Below are positions 43,693 through 51,948 of a stretch of DNA of 64,000 bases, piece after piece. The DNA lies in assembly GCF_010725055.1 (NCBI RefSeq), contig NZ_BJKB01000005.1, positions 1 through 64,000 of the forward strand. The letters are read 5' to 3'. Every line of letters begins with the position of its first letter. Position 1 is the first letter of the stretch. The stretch comes from Gelidibacter japonicus. Its GTDB lineage: Bacteria > Bacteroidota > Bacteroidia > Flavobacteriales > Flavobacteriaceae. Made by a program: the position numbers and the translations under genes. A model generated the notes under the pieces. The model was not told the origin of the DNA. It searched no databases and saw only the letters and a list, made by a program, of their open reading frames with translations.

Positions 43693-44751
43693 TTAGCTAT
43701 AGGTTTTAAATGGTGCCGCATAAGTTTTAATCGTTTTGTCCATGACCTTAGTGTCCATAAAAACTTGGCGTCCTTGAATATGCTTATGGTCGATAACTTC
43801 TTCTATTTCTAAGATTGGAGACAAGCAGGTGTCGTAATCTTTACTTAATCGTGCCCATTCGTCCCTTGTTTTGGTTTTAAAAAGCAATTCCAAATCCTTT
43901 TTGGGAAAGATGCCATCGATCAATTCCATATCTGTTTTTCTTTTCCAGTCTGGTTTATCCACCATCTCACAGAAGGCATTCCAAAATTTCGGTTCCAAAG
44001 CTCCCAAGGCCACCCATTTCCCATCCAAGCACTCATAAACATTATAGTTGACCAACATGCCACTTAAAATAGGTGATTTTTTATAAGAAGCACCGCCTTG
44101 GGACATACTGTGGGCAATGGCATTTAAAGGAATGGTGGCATCGAGCAAGCTAAGATCGATATACTGTGGTTTATTCTGTAATTTCTGAGCCAACAAGCCT
44201 GACGTACATGCCGAAAGCAGCATATATGATCCGCCGGCAATATCGGCGATTTGAAACCCGGGAATAACGGGTTTCCCTTGGCTATCCCTATTTAAATCCA
44301 AAAAGCCTGCCGTAGCCAAATAATTAATATCATGGCCGGCTTTGGTATGCAGATCTCCATTTTGTCCGTAGCCTGTAACCGAGACATAAACAATATTGGG
44401 GTTGGTTTTTTTTACCGTCTCAAAATCCAAATTAAAACTGGCCATGGCACCCGGACGAAACTGTTCGATCAACACATCGGCAGTGGCTATTAAATCGGTT
44501 ATTTTCTGATAGCCTTCTTCAGTTTCATAATCGATAATGACCTGTTCCTTAGAATGGTTCATTGCATGAAACATGAGCGAACCATCTCCTATTTTAGGCT
44601 CGTAAAAACGGGTATAGTCCAAGCGTTTCGGGCTTTCTATTTTGATGACCTTAGCGCCCAATTGGCTTAATAAATGCGTGCCCAAAGGGCCTGGCAATAA
44701 GCGGGTAAAATCAATAATGGTAATCCCTTGAAGTGGCTTTGTTTCTTGCAT
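43693..44751 (-). CDS. Class III CoA-transferase (CaiB/BaiF; alpha-methylacyl-CoA racemase-like)
   Basis: 352 aa. The N-terminal ITIIDFTRLLPGPLGTHLLSQLGAKVIKIE motif and DVLIEQFRPGAM near residue 95 are diagnostic for the family, and the catalytic Asp lies in NYLATAGFLDL-type context (AGHDINYLA near 140). It may racemise branched 2-methylacyl-CoAs or move CoA between acids. Its start codon overlaps the stop of the thioesterase gene by one base (TAATG), so translation is coupled. The neighbours point to branched or unusual fatty-acid breakdown. Confidence 0.87.
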   Translation of the reverse strand: MQETKPLQGITIIDFTRLLPGPLGTHLLSQLGAKVIKIESPKRLDYTRFYEPKIGDGSLMFHAMNHSKEQVIIDYETEEGYQKITDLIATADVLIEQFRPGAMASFNLDFETVKKTNPNIVYVSVTGYGQNGDLHTKAGHDINYLATAGFLDLNRDSQGKPVIPGFQIADIAGGSYMLLSACTSGLLAQKLQNKPQYIDLSLLDATIPLNAIAHSMSQGGASYKKSPILSGMLVNYNVYECLDGKWVALGALEPKFWNAFCEMVDKPDWKRKTDMELIDGIFPKKDLELLFKTKTRDEWARLSKDYDTCLSPILEIEEVIDHKHIQGRQVFMDTKVMDKTIKTYAAPFKTYS

Positions 44752-45185
44752 TAATTTTCTATTTGATGGATCTCATCCATAATCGATTGAGGAATTGCAA
44801 TTTTTTGTTGTTTGTTATAATCGACAATTACAACTTCGTGTGTTTGTATTGCAACCAATCGGTTTTGCTGGTTACTGAAAAAGTAAGATTTTAACACAAA
44901 TCGATCGTCTTTAATGGCATCGGTCTTTGTTCCAATAATAATGGTATCCGGATACACCACAGGAGCAATATACTTTACCGATTGAAACCCTAAGATTGGT
45001 GCATAGAGCATCTTTTTAGGATCCTGATTTATAATAAAACCCATAGCTCTAAAATAATCCACTCGAGCGGTTTCTCCCCAACGTACATAATTTACATTAT
45101 TCACATGTTGGTAGGCATCCATCTCCCCCCATTGCACAACAATAGTGGTTTGAATTTTAAAATCTGCTATAGTCACTTCCCGCAT
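44751..45185 (-). CDS. Acyl-CoA thioesterase (4HBT hotdog fold)
   Basis: 144 aa, the size of single-hotdog thioesterases of the YbgC/4HBT type. The N-terminal VVQWGEMDAYQHVNNVNYVRW motif carries the catalytic Asp. It should release free acids from acyl-CoA. Both ends overlap neighbours by one base (TAATG junctions at 45185 and 44751), showing tight coupling with the acyl-CoA dehydrogenase and CoA-transferase genes. Confidence 0.88.
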   Translation of the reverse strand: MREVTIADFKIQTTIVVQWGEMDAYQHVNNVNYVRWGETARVDYFRAMGFIINQDPKKMLYAPILGFQSVKYIAPVVYPDTIIIGTKTDAIKDDRFVLKSYFFSNQQNRLVAIQTHEVVIVDYNKQQKIAIPQSIMDEIHQIEN

Positions 45186-46390
45186 TATTTCTTTTTTTGC
45201 TGACGCGCGGCCTTCATTTGCGCAAACAACTCTTTAAATAGGCCTCTTGCCACCACTAATTTCATGATTTCATTGGTTCCGGCATAAATTCGTGCCACCC
45301 GATTATCGGCATACATTCTCGCGATAGGATATTCCCACATATAGCCATAGCCTCCAAAGAGCTGTAAACATTCGTCAACCACTTTACTGTGCATGTCGGT
45401 TGCCGAAAACTTGGCCATGGACGCACTTTCCGCGGAGAGTTTATGCTGTGCTAAATCTTCTGTACAACGGTCCACAAAAGCTTGATGAATCTGCAATTGT
45501 GCTGCAGCCTCGGCGAGTTTGAATTGGGTGTTTTGAAACCCTGCGATCGGCTGTTTAAAAGCTGTGCGTGTAGAGGTGTACGCTACAGTTTCTTCGATAG
45601 CACCTTCGGCACCTCCAATGGCCGCCAAAGCTACGGACAAACGCTCCCGCGCCAATTCCTTCATCATAATGACAAAACCTTCGCCTTCTTTGCCTAAGAG
45701 GTTCTCTTTGGGCACTTTGACATTATCAAAAAAGAGTTCGCAGGTGTCTTGTGCTTTCATTCCAATTTTATGGAAAGGCACTCCTTTTTCGAAGCCTTCC
45801 CATTTGCTTTCCATAATCAATAAGGACACGCCTTCTTCCGGAGTCCCTGAATTTGTTTTTACAGCCACAATGGCCATATCACACATATAGCCATTGGTGA
45901 TAAATGTCTTTTGTCCGTTGACCAAATAATGGTCGCCCTTATCTACCGCTGTTGTGCGAAGGGCTTGCAAATCGGATCCACAATTTGGTTCCGTCATTCC
46001 AATGGCGGTGATTATTTCTCCAGTGGCCATAATGGGCAAATATTGCTGTTTTTGAGCCTCTGTTCCCCATTTTAATAGATAGGGTGCAATAATATCAGAG
46101 TGCAATGAAAATCCAGGACCACTGATGGCTTTTTTAGCTAATTCTTCAATGAACAACGCATTAAAACTAAAATCCAATCCAGAGCCTCCATAGGCTTCTG
46201 GCATATCTATGCAAAGTAAGCCCAGATCTCCTGCCCGTTTCCAGATGTCGCGACTCACCATGCCATCTTTTTCCCAAGCGTCCATTTGAGGCAAGATTTC
46301 ATTGTTTATAAAATCCTGAATCATGCCCTGCATCATCTTGTGTTCTTCTGAGGCATATATTTTCCGTTCTAATAATACGTTTTGTAACAT
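45185..46390 (-). CDS. Acyl-CoA dehydrogenase
   Basis: 401 aa, the normal ACAD length. It has the FAD/substrate motif IGMTEPNCGSDLQALRT near residue 135, FITNGYMCD near 165, and the C-terminal QLFGGYGYMWEYPIARMYADNRVARIYAGTNEI signature with the C-terminal-side FAD contacts. It performs the first, FAD-dependent oxidation of acyl-CoA. It is separated by about 470 bp of repeat-rich DNA from the fadJ-like gene, so the four genes from here leftward may form their own operon. Confidence 0.92.
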   Translation of the reverse strand: MLQNVLLERKIYASEEHKMMQGMIQDFINNEILPQMDAWEKDGMVSRDIWKRAGDLGLLCIDMPEAYGGSGLDFSFNALFIEELAKKAISGPGFSLHSDIIAPYLLKWGTEAQKQQYLPIMATGEIITAIGMTEPNCGSDLQALRTTAVDKGDHYLVNGQKTFITNGYMCDMAIVAVKTNSGTPEEGVSLLIMESKWEGFEKGVPFHKIGMKAQDTCELFFDNVKVPKENLLGKEGEGFVIMMKELARERLSVALAAIGGAEGAIEETVAYTSTRTAFKQPIAGFQNTQFKLAEAAAQLQIHQAFVDRCTEDLAQHKLSAESASMAKFSATDMHSKVVDECLQLFGGYGYMWEYPIARMYADNRVARIYAGTNEIMKLVVARGLFKELFAQMKAARQQKKK

Positions 46391-46450
46391 GGCTACTTTA
46401 TTTAGTTATTCATTGATGTACGATAAAGAATCAAGACCGCTTCGCTTATA

Positions 46451-46496
46451 CCTGTCTGCCGAACAGGCAGGGAACAATCCCGAAAGCTTTCGGGAT
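46451..46496. repeat. REP-like double hairpin
   Basis: A CTGCC/GGCAG hairpin at 46451-46471 followed 5 bases later by the perfect palindrome ATCCCGAAAGCTTTCGGGAT at 46477-46496. Related half-elements occur at 38336-38355 and 30215-30234, indicating a dispersed family. Confidence 0.65.
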
Positions 46497-46694
46497 GATT
46501 GTAACAAGGTGACAAACAGCTCTTGTTTAAATTATAATGCCCAAACACACTCCTATAAAAAGCGTTTTAAAAGTAAGGTATCAATTTGAAAACTCTGTAT
46601 ATCCATTACTTTAAAAGACTTTCTTAACTTTTTTTTGCATATCCTCAATTAATCCTAAAAAATTGAGATTGCTCATTTAAAATCCGAATAAGTA

Positions 46695-46773
46695 TTGCCC
46701 CGGTCCTAAAGGGTGGCTTATTCTTAAATTAATTAATCATTTGAGATTTTTTGCTCCCTTTAGGGCGGGGCAA
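46695..46773. repeat. Long inverted repeat with 42-nt loop
   Basis: Left arm TTGCCCCGGTCCTAAAGGG (46695-46713) and right arm CCCTTTAGGGCGGGGCAA (46756-46773) are complementary except for one mismatch and one indel. It is too wide for a terminator and resembles a small mobile repeat. Confidence 0.6.
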
Positions 46774-46856
46774 ACAAAAAATCGGTATTGTATTTTCAGT
46801 TTTTAATTCTTATGACTAAGATCGGATATGCAAACTTTTTTTTACGGACACTAATG

Positions 46857-48998
46857 TTAGTTTTTATAGAACATGCGATTGGTTCCTGCTTTTTCTATTC
46901 GCTGCAAAAGTGATTCTGGCAATTGGAAACGCTCTCCATACTTTTTAGCCAAAACAGCGGCATAGTCTTTAAACTTTTGTGCGCCTATATAATCGATATA
47001 AGACATGACGCCACCTGTGTGAATTGGGAATCCAAGCCCTAAGATAGAACCTATATCGGCATCTTTGGCTTCTTTTAACACGCCACTATCCAAACATTTG
47101 TACGCATCGATGACCATTGCAAACAATAAACGTCTTCCTATTTCTTCTTCGTCGTAGTCCTCTACAGTTGAATAAATGGTACTCCACTCTTTCCAGAGGT
47201 GTTTTTTTGCTCCTTTTGGATAATCGTAAAAGCCTTTGCCTTCCTTTTTACCAGGTCTCTTGTGGGTATGGACTATCGTCGAAATTATTTTTTCCAGTTC
47301 TTTTTCAAAATCCGTTAATGTAGGGTCTTCACTCATAATGTCCAGCATGAGTTTCAAATTCACCTCATCTGAAATTGCCAATGGCCCCACCGGCATGCCG
47401 ATCTTCTTGGCTACATTTTCTATGACTGCTGGCGGAATGCCTTCCGTTAACATGGTGATGCCTTCATTTACAAATTTCCCAAAAACGCGAGAGGTGAAAA
47501 ATCCGCGACCATCATTCACGATAATGGGTACTTTTCGTATTTTAATAACATAATCAATAGCCGCTGCCAAGGTTTCATCAGACGTTTTTTTACCAACGAT
47601 AACCTCAACCAAAGGCATTCTATCTACCGGCGAAAAGAAATGTAGGCCTATAAATTTATCAGGTTTAGATGAAGCTTTAGCTAAGCTGGTAATTGGAATT
47701 GTTGAAGTATTACTCGCATAAACGACTTCCGGTCTTATAACCGCTTCCGTTTCCTTTGTGACCCGATTTTTTAAGTCTTCATTTTCAAAAACAGCTTCGA
47801 TAATTAAATCACAATCTTTTAAATCGCCCACACTTTCCGAAGGGATAATATGATCCAAAATTACCGTTGCCTTTTCTTGAGTACTTCTTCCCTTCTCTAT
47901 TTTTTGCTGTTCAATAGTTGCTGCATACCCTTTTCCTCTTTCAGCACCTTCTAAAGATACATCTTTTAAAATCACATCCAAGCCTGCTTTTGCCGACTCA
48001 TAAGCAATTCCTGCACCCATCATTCCCGCACCTAAAACACCAATTTTTTTGAATTTTGCATGCTCAAAGCCTTTAGGCTTCGCTTTTCCTTTGGCTGCAT
48101 CGCCTATAAAAATGAAAGAGGCTCTAATAATATTTTTGGTTTCTTTAGTAAATAAGGTATCCACAAAATAACGCGCTTCAACTTCTAAAGCATTGTCAAT
48201 TCCCGTAGAACTCCCATGGTATAAGGCACTCAATACGTTTTTGATGTGCGGCATATTGCCATGGGTCGTTTTATAGGCCATGGCATTGGAGACGGAGTAA
48301 AACTCAGTATACCCAGATAGTTGTCCGATGCCATTTGGAGTGCCAGGAACTACAAATCGCTTGTCATCCCAAGGTTGTCTGACTTCAGGATTTTGCAAGA
48401 TCCATGCTTTCGCCAAAGCATTGATATCGTCCTCTGGTTTACAGATTTGATTGACCAATTGATCTTTTAAAGCCTGATCGGCAGTTAGTTTTTTGGCCTG
48501 AGTAATATATTCTATCGCTTTTTGAGGTCCCAACATTCTCAAGAAACGCTGTGTTCCACCTGCACCTGGAAGCAATCCCACAGAGCACTCCACCAATCCA
48601 ATTCTGTTGGCTGGATGATCCGTCATAATTCGATAATTACAAGCTAAGGCAATTTCCAATCCGCCACCTAAGGCCAATCCGTTTATTGCCGCTACAACTG
48701 GTTTAGAGGATAATTCCAATTGTCGAAGGGCATGGTGGGTCTTCATAAGCATTTCAAAGCAATCCTCTTTGGATTTGTCGTAATCTAAGAACCACTTCAA
48801 ATCGCCTCCAGAAATAAAATCCCTTTTTGCTGAATTAATAACGATTCCTTTCACTGAATCATCTGCCGTAGCCATATCCACCGCTATTGAGAATTCCCCA
48901 AAAGTGGCTTCATTCATGATATTAACTGATGAGTTGGCGACATCCCAAGTAATAAAAGCGATTCCGTCCGTATCTATTGAATAGTTTATATGTTGCAT
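46857..48998 (-). CDS. fadJ: Multifunctional enoyl-CoA hydratase / 3-hydroxyacyl-CoA dehydrogenase
   Basis: 713 aa. The N-terminal crotonase domain (about 1-190) has LSSKPVVAAINGLALGGGLEIALACNYR and VGLLPGAGGTQRF with the two catalytic Glu regions. The 3-hydroxyacyl-CoA dehydrogenase NAD domain (about 310-490) begins with KIGVLGAGMMGAGIAY and contains GLHFFSPVDRMPLVEV; the C-terminal HCDH domain follows from FVNEGITML. It catalyses steps two and three of beta-oxidation and forms a complex with the thiolase encoded 18 bp upstream. I choose fadJ over fadB from length and lack of a long linker; the distinction is soft. Confidence 0.9.
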   Translation of the reverse strand: MQHINYSIDTDGIAFITWDVANSSVNIMNEATFGEFSIAVDMATADDSVKGIVINSAKRDFISGGDLKWFLDYDKSKEDCFEMLMKTHHALRQLELSSKPVVAAINGLALGGGLEIALACNYRIMTDHPANRIGLVECSVGLLPGAGGTQRFLRMLGPQKAIEYITQAKKLTADQALKDQLVNQICKPEDDINALAKAWILQNPEVRQPWDDKRFVVPGTPNGIGQLSGYTEFYSVSNAMAYKTTHGNMPHIKNVLSALYHGSSTGIDNALEVEARYFVDTLFTKETKNIIRASFIFIGDAAKGKAKPKGFEHAKFKKIGVLGAGMMGAGIAYESAKAGLDVILKDVSLEGAERGKGYAATIEQQKIEKGRSTQEKATVILDHIIPSESVGDLKDCDLIIEAVFENEDLKNRVTKETEAVIRPEVVYASNTSTIPITSLAKASSKPDKFIGLHFFSPVDRMPLVEVIVGKKTSDETLAAAIDYVIKIRKVPIIVNDGRGFFTSRVFGKFVNEGITMLTEGIPPAVIENVAKKIGMPVGPLAISDEVNLKLMLDIMSEDPTLTDFEKELEKIISTIVHTHKRPGKKEGKGFYDYPKGAKKHLWKEWSTIYSTVEDYDEEEIGRRLLFAMVIDAYKCLDSGVLKEAKDADIGSILGLGFPIHTGGVMSYIDYIGAQKFKDYAAVLAKKYGERFQLPESLLQRIEKAGTNRMFYKN

Positions 48999-49016
48999 GT
49001 TGTCATTTTTTAGAGA

Positions 49017-50216
49017 TTATACACGTTCGATGATGGTGGCAATACCCATTCCTCCCCCTACGCAGAGCGTGGCTAAGGCGGTGCTTTTATCTTGCCGTTC
49101 CAATTCGTCCAAAGCCGTTCCAAGAATCATACAGCCTGTAGCCCCCAATGGATGGCCCATAGCTATGGCACCTCCGTTGACATTGACGATGGAGTGGTCT
49201 ATCTTCATGTTGTCCATGAGGCGCAACGGCACGACGGCAAAAGCCTCATTGACTTCCCACAAATCGATATCTGAAGCCGTCATCCCTGCTTTGCGTAAGG
49301 CTTTTTTAGTGGCGGGGGTTGGTCCTTCCAACATGATCAAAGGTTCTGAACCAATGATACTTCCCATTCTGATTTTTGCTCTTGGGATCAAACCCAATTT
49401 TTCGCCAATTTCTTTGGTACCAATGAGCATCAATCCAGCGCCATCTACAAGGCCAGACGAATTTCCGGCATGATGGACGTGATTGATGCGTTCGATCTCG
49501 ATATAAGTGTCCAAGGCCGTTTGATTGAATAATAGCTCGCCCATCATTTCAAAGGATGGATTCAATTTCCCTAAAGCCTCTAAGGTGGTGTTCGCACGAA
49601 TATATTCATCTGTTGATAAGTGTTCCAATCCGTTGAGATCCCTGACCGGAATGATCGATTTATCAAATGCTTTCTTAGCCCACGCTGCGGCTGCCCTTTT
49701 TTGGGATTCTACAGCAAAGGCGTCCACATCGTTTCTTGAATAGCCGTATTTGGTGGCGATTAAATCGGCCGAAATCCCCTGGGGTACAAACTTCCCAAAA
49801 GCAGCATCCGGCTCCATGACCCAAGCCGAACCGTCGATGCCCATAGGAACTCTCGACATGGATTCTACACCACCTGCAATGATCAAATCTGACCATCCGG
49901 ACCTTACACGGGCTGCGGCTTGATTGACCGCCTCCAATCCAGAAGCACAATATCTGTTGAGGGACACTGCCGCTAAATGATCGCCATAATTCGCCACTTG
50001 GGCCGCTACCTTAGCAATATTCCCACCTTGCTCCCCTGCTTGCGTGACACAGCCCATTACCAAATCTTCCACATAAGAAGTGTCCAAATTATTGCGCTCT
50101 TTTAATGCTGAAAGCAGTGTTGTTACCAATTGCACGGGACTAACTTGAGATAGGCGTCCCGTTTTTTTTCCGATGCCTCGAGGAGTTCTTACTGAATCAA
50201 AAATATATGCATCCAT
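49017..50216 (-). CDS. fadI: Acetyl-CoA C-acyltransferase (3-ketoacyl-CoA thiolase)
   Basis: The ATG at 50214-50216 gives 399 aa starting MDAYIFDSVRTPRG, the normal thiolase beginning; the longer frame from 50252 adds 12 unrelated residues. Active-site Cys is in LNRYCASGLEAV near residue 88, the His in GGAIAMGHPLGATG near 350 and the second Cys in TLCVGGGMG near 385. It cleaves 3-ketoacyl-CoA to acetyl-CoA. First gene of the leftward beta-oxidation cluster, with a clear promoter and two operator-like sites upstream. Confidence 0.92.
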   Translation of the reverse strand: MDAYIFDSVRTPRGIGKKTGRLSQVSPVQLVTTLLSALKERNNLDTSYVEDLVMGCVTQAGEQGGNIAKVAAQVANYGDHLAAVSLNRYCASGLEAVNQAAARVRSGWSDLIIAGGVESMSRVPMGIDGSAWVMEPDAAFGKFVPQGISADLIATKYGYSRNDVDAFAVESQKRAAAAWAKKAFDKSIIPVRDLNGLEHLSTDEYIRANTTLEALGKLNPSFEMMGELLFNQTALDTYIEIERINHVHHAGNSSGLVDGAGLMLIGTKEIGEKLGLIPRAKIRMGSIIGSEPLIMLEGPTPATKKALRKAGMTASDIDLWEVNEAFAVVPLRLMDNMKIDHSIVNVNGGAIAMGHPLGATGCMILGTALDELERQDKSTALATLCVGGGMGIATIIERV

Positions 50217-50234
50217 TATGTCAAATTGTTTAGA

Positions 50235-50250
50235 GTTACTAAGTGGTAAC
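50235..50250. promoter_or_regulatory. Operator-like site A (GTTACTAAGTGGTAAC)
   Basis: A palindromic 16-mer located between the predicted transcription start and the thiolase start codon. It matches site B at 13 of 16 positions. Confidence 0.55.
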
Positions 50251-50267
50251 ATGAGTAGAAAAAAAAT

Positions 50268-50283
50268 GTGACCAAGTGGTTAC
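50268..50283. promoter_or_regulatory. Operator-like site B (GTGACCAAGTGGTTAC)
   Basis: An imperfect palindrome 33 bp, about three helical turns, from site A and overlapping the end of the -7 promoter element of the thiolase gene. The likely binding protein is the TetR-family regulator encoded at 51226; repression of beta-oxidation genes until acyl-CoA appears is the model. Confidence 0.55.
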
Positions 50284-50314
50284 AAACTTATACAAAAGAA
50301 TTATATTTGTCAAA
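50283..50314 (-). promoter_or_regulatory. Promoter of the beta-oxidation cluster
   Basis: On the minus strand TTTG (50314-50311), 20 bp, then TAAGTTTG (50290-50283): both elements match the Bacteroidota consensus exactly. An overlapping TATATTTG at 50302-50309 on the plus strand may serve the divergent transglutaminase-like gene. Confidence 0.75.
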
Positions 50315-50400
50315 TAAAACATCAGTAAATATTAAGATTGACTACAAATTTACAATATGCAACTCACTGCTAACCTATCGCTTAAATTAAGCTAAAACAT

Positions 50401-51063
50401 ATGGAACCGACTTATTTAGAAGAGAATAGTAATTTTGATTATTCCTCTGAGGGTATTCAGGATTTGGTTAAAACGATTGAGGACGGCGCATCGGATGCCT
50501 CTCCCCTTGATTTTGCCCTAAAAGCCTATCACTATATTCGAGATGCCTGGCCCTACAATCCCTATCGTTTCAGTTTAATTGAAAACGATTGGCGTGCGTC
50601 AAAAATCTGCACCCGTAAAACAGGCCATTGTTTGGATAAAGCTATTTTATTGATCAGTGTTTTACGTGCCAAAAACATCCCTGCGCGATTAGGGCTGGCG
50701 AAAGTTAAAAATCATATTGCCGTTGAAGACATTATTGAAAAATTCGGTAATGATGTTTTGGTGCCACACGGCTATGTTGAACTCTATTTAAACGGCAAGT
50801 GGGTGAAAGCAACTCCAGCGTTCAATAAATCCTTATGCGAAAAATTGAATGTCGTGCCCTTAGATTTCGATGGGACAACTGATTCTTTGTTTCAGGCTTA
50901 TGACAGCTCTGGCACATCGGTATTCATGGAGTATATAGAAGATTATGGGGCCTTTGATCACGTCCCGTTAGCCTATATGTTCGATTTAATGAAAGACACC
51001 TATCCCCCATTACGGGAAAAAAATATAGACCTAGGAATGGTATTAAACCTCAATCAATTATAA
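50401..51063 (+). CDS. Transglutaminase-like superfamily protein
   Basis: 220 aa, no signal peptide. The transglutaminase-like core has the Cys in TRKTGHCLDKAILLISVLRA near residue 78, His in VPHGYVELYLNGKWVKATP near 122 and an acidic or polar third position after it. Such small bacterial proteins are usually cysteine proteases or amidases of unknown substrate. It is divergent from the thiolase gene and shares its control region, so it may be part of the fatty-acid regulon. Function is unknown. Confidence 0.78.
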   Translation: MEPTYLEENSNFDYSSEGIQDLVKTIEDGASDASPLDFALKAYHYIRDAWPYNPYRFSLIENDWRASKICTRKTGHCLDKAILLISVLRAKNIPARLGLAKVKNHIAVEDIIEKFGNDVLVPHGYVELYLNGKWVKATPAFNKSLCEKLNVVPLDFDGTTDSLFQAYDSSGTSVFMEYIEDYGAFDHVPLAYMFDLMKDTYPPLREKNIDLGMVLNLNQL

Positions 51064-51224
51064 TACCAATTAAACATTCAAATGCCGCATAAAATTAGTT
51101 TCTTTTTAGCTCATTTGTCGTCATAAAAATGAACCGTAACTAAGGCTATGCTTAATTTTTCTTCCTAAAGTGAACTAAAAATAATTCAAATTTTTAATAC
51201 GACATTTAAAAATCCAATTGGTAT
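51063..51224. mobile_element. MITE-like imperfect palindrome, 162 bp
   Basis: The ends ATACCAATT (51063-51071) and AATTGGTAT (51216-51224) are perfect inverted repeats. The similarity continues inward: AAATGCCGCAT against AAATGTCGTAT, and TTTTTAGCTCA against TTTTTAGTTCA when the right arm is read in reverse complement. The first 28 positions match at 21. The element fills exactly the space between the stop of the transglutaminase-like gene and the TetR start, has no coding capacity and could fold into one long hairpin. No target duplication is clear. Confidence 0.6.
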
Positions 51225-51225
51225 A

Positions 51226-51795
51226 ATGAAAAAAGACAGAGCCGCTACCGAAGATAAAATATACGAAAGCTTTTTAAGCCTTTTAGAAGAAAAAGGACCT
51301 CAGGCCGTAGGCATTAATGCCATTGCCAAAAAAGCTGGGGTTTCTAAGGAACTCATCTATCGTTATTTTGGAGGTTTGCAAGGACTGCTCCTTCAACTGG
51401 CCAAAAAAGGTGATTTTTTCAGATCGATGTTAGCACTTCACGATAAGGATTTAGCAACGGTGGAGGATCTTAAGGAATTTGCGAAAGCAGGAACCCAAGA
51501 GCTGCGAGAAAATAAACTCACACAGGAAATCTTGCGTTGGCAATTGCTCGAAAACAACGAGGTGACGCGCGATTTGTTTAAGTACAGCAATAAAGAAATA
51601 GGTAAAATGTTCGCCATTTCTGATAAGGACAGTTCTCTTAACCACGCCTTTCAATTAATGATTGGCGGCTATGTGTATTTTACACTGCTGTCCAAGTTCA
51701 ATAAAAAGTTTATTACCACCGATTTGACCTCTCAGGAGTCATGGGACAATTTTGATAAAGCGATTGAAAAGACGATTGATTTGTTTAACAAATAA
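51226..51795 (+). CDS. TetR/AcrR-family transcriptional regulator
   Basis: 189 aa. The N-terminal HTH (about residues 8-55; the ILE-x-GPQAVGINAIAKKAGVSKELIYRYFG-like stretch) is typical of TetR proteins; the C-terminal part is a helical ligand-binding domain. The ATG at 51226 comes right after the MITE-like element, which thus provides its 5' leader. Context makes it the best candidate to bind the tandem sites at 50235-50283 and sense acyl-CoA; this is inference. Confidence 0.87.
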   Translation: MKKDRAATEDKIYESFLSLLEEKGPQAVGINAIAKKAGVSKELIYRYFGGLQGLLLQLAKKGDFFRSMLALHDKDLATVEDLKEFAKAGTQELRENKLTQEILRWQLLENNEVTRDLFKYSNKEIGKMFAISDKDSSLNHAFQLMIGGYVYFTLLSKFNKKFITTDLTSQESWDNFDKAIEKTIDLFNK

Positions 51796-51948
51796 ACATC
51801 TCGATTTTTGATAAAAATTTGATAATCAATATATGATTATCAGTAAAAAACACCAATAATGGCAAAAACAAAAAACGAATCGCTCAAGTAAAGATTTTCA
51901 CAACACCACTATGAAATTTTTTGTCATTTAACCAACCAATATAACCAG

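Larger units (their letters stand above)
46391..46856. other. Intergenic region with REP-like palindromes
   Basis: No gene. It holds a CCTGTCTGCCG...CAGGCAGG hairpin (46451-46471), a perfect 20-bp palindrome (46477-46496) and a long inverted repeat (46695-46773), listed separately. These structures may separate transcription of the upstream thiolase/hydratase genes from the acyl-CoA dehydrogenase group. Confidence 0.55.

Noticed and set aside
46695-46773. Rho-independent terminator
   Set aside because: The loop of 42 bases and missing T-tract do not fit; classed as an inverted repeat.
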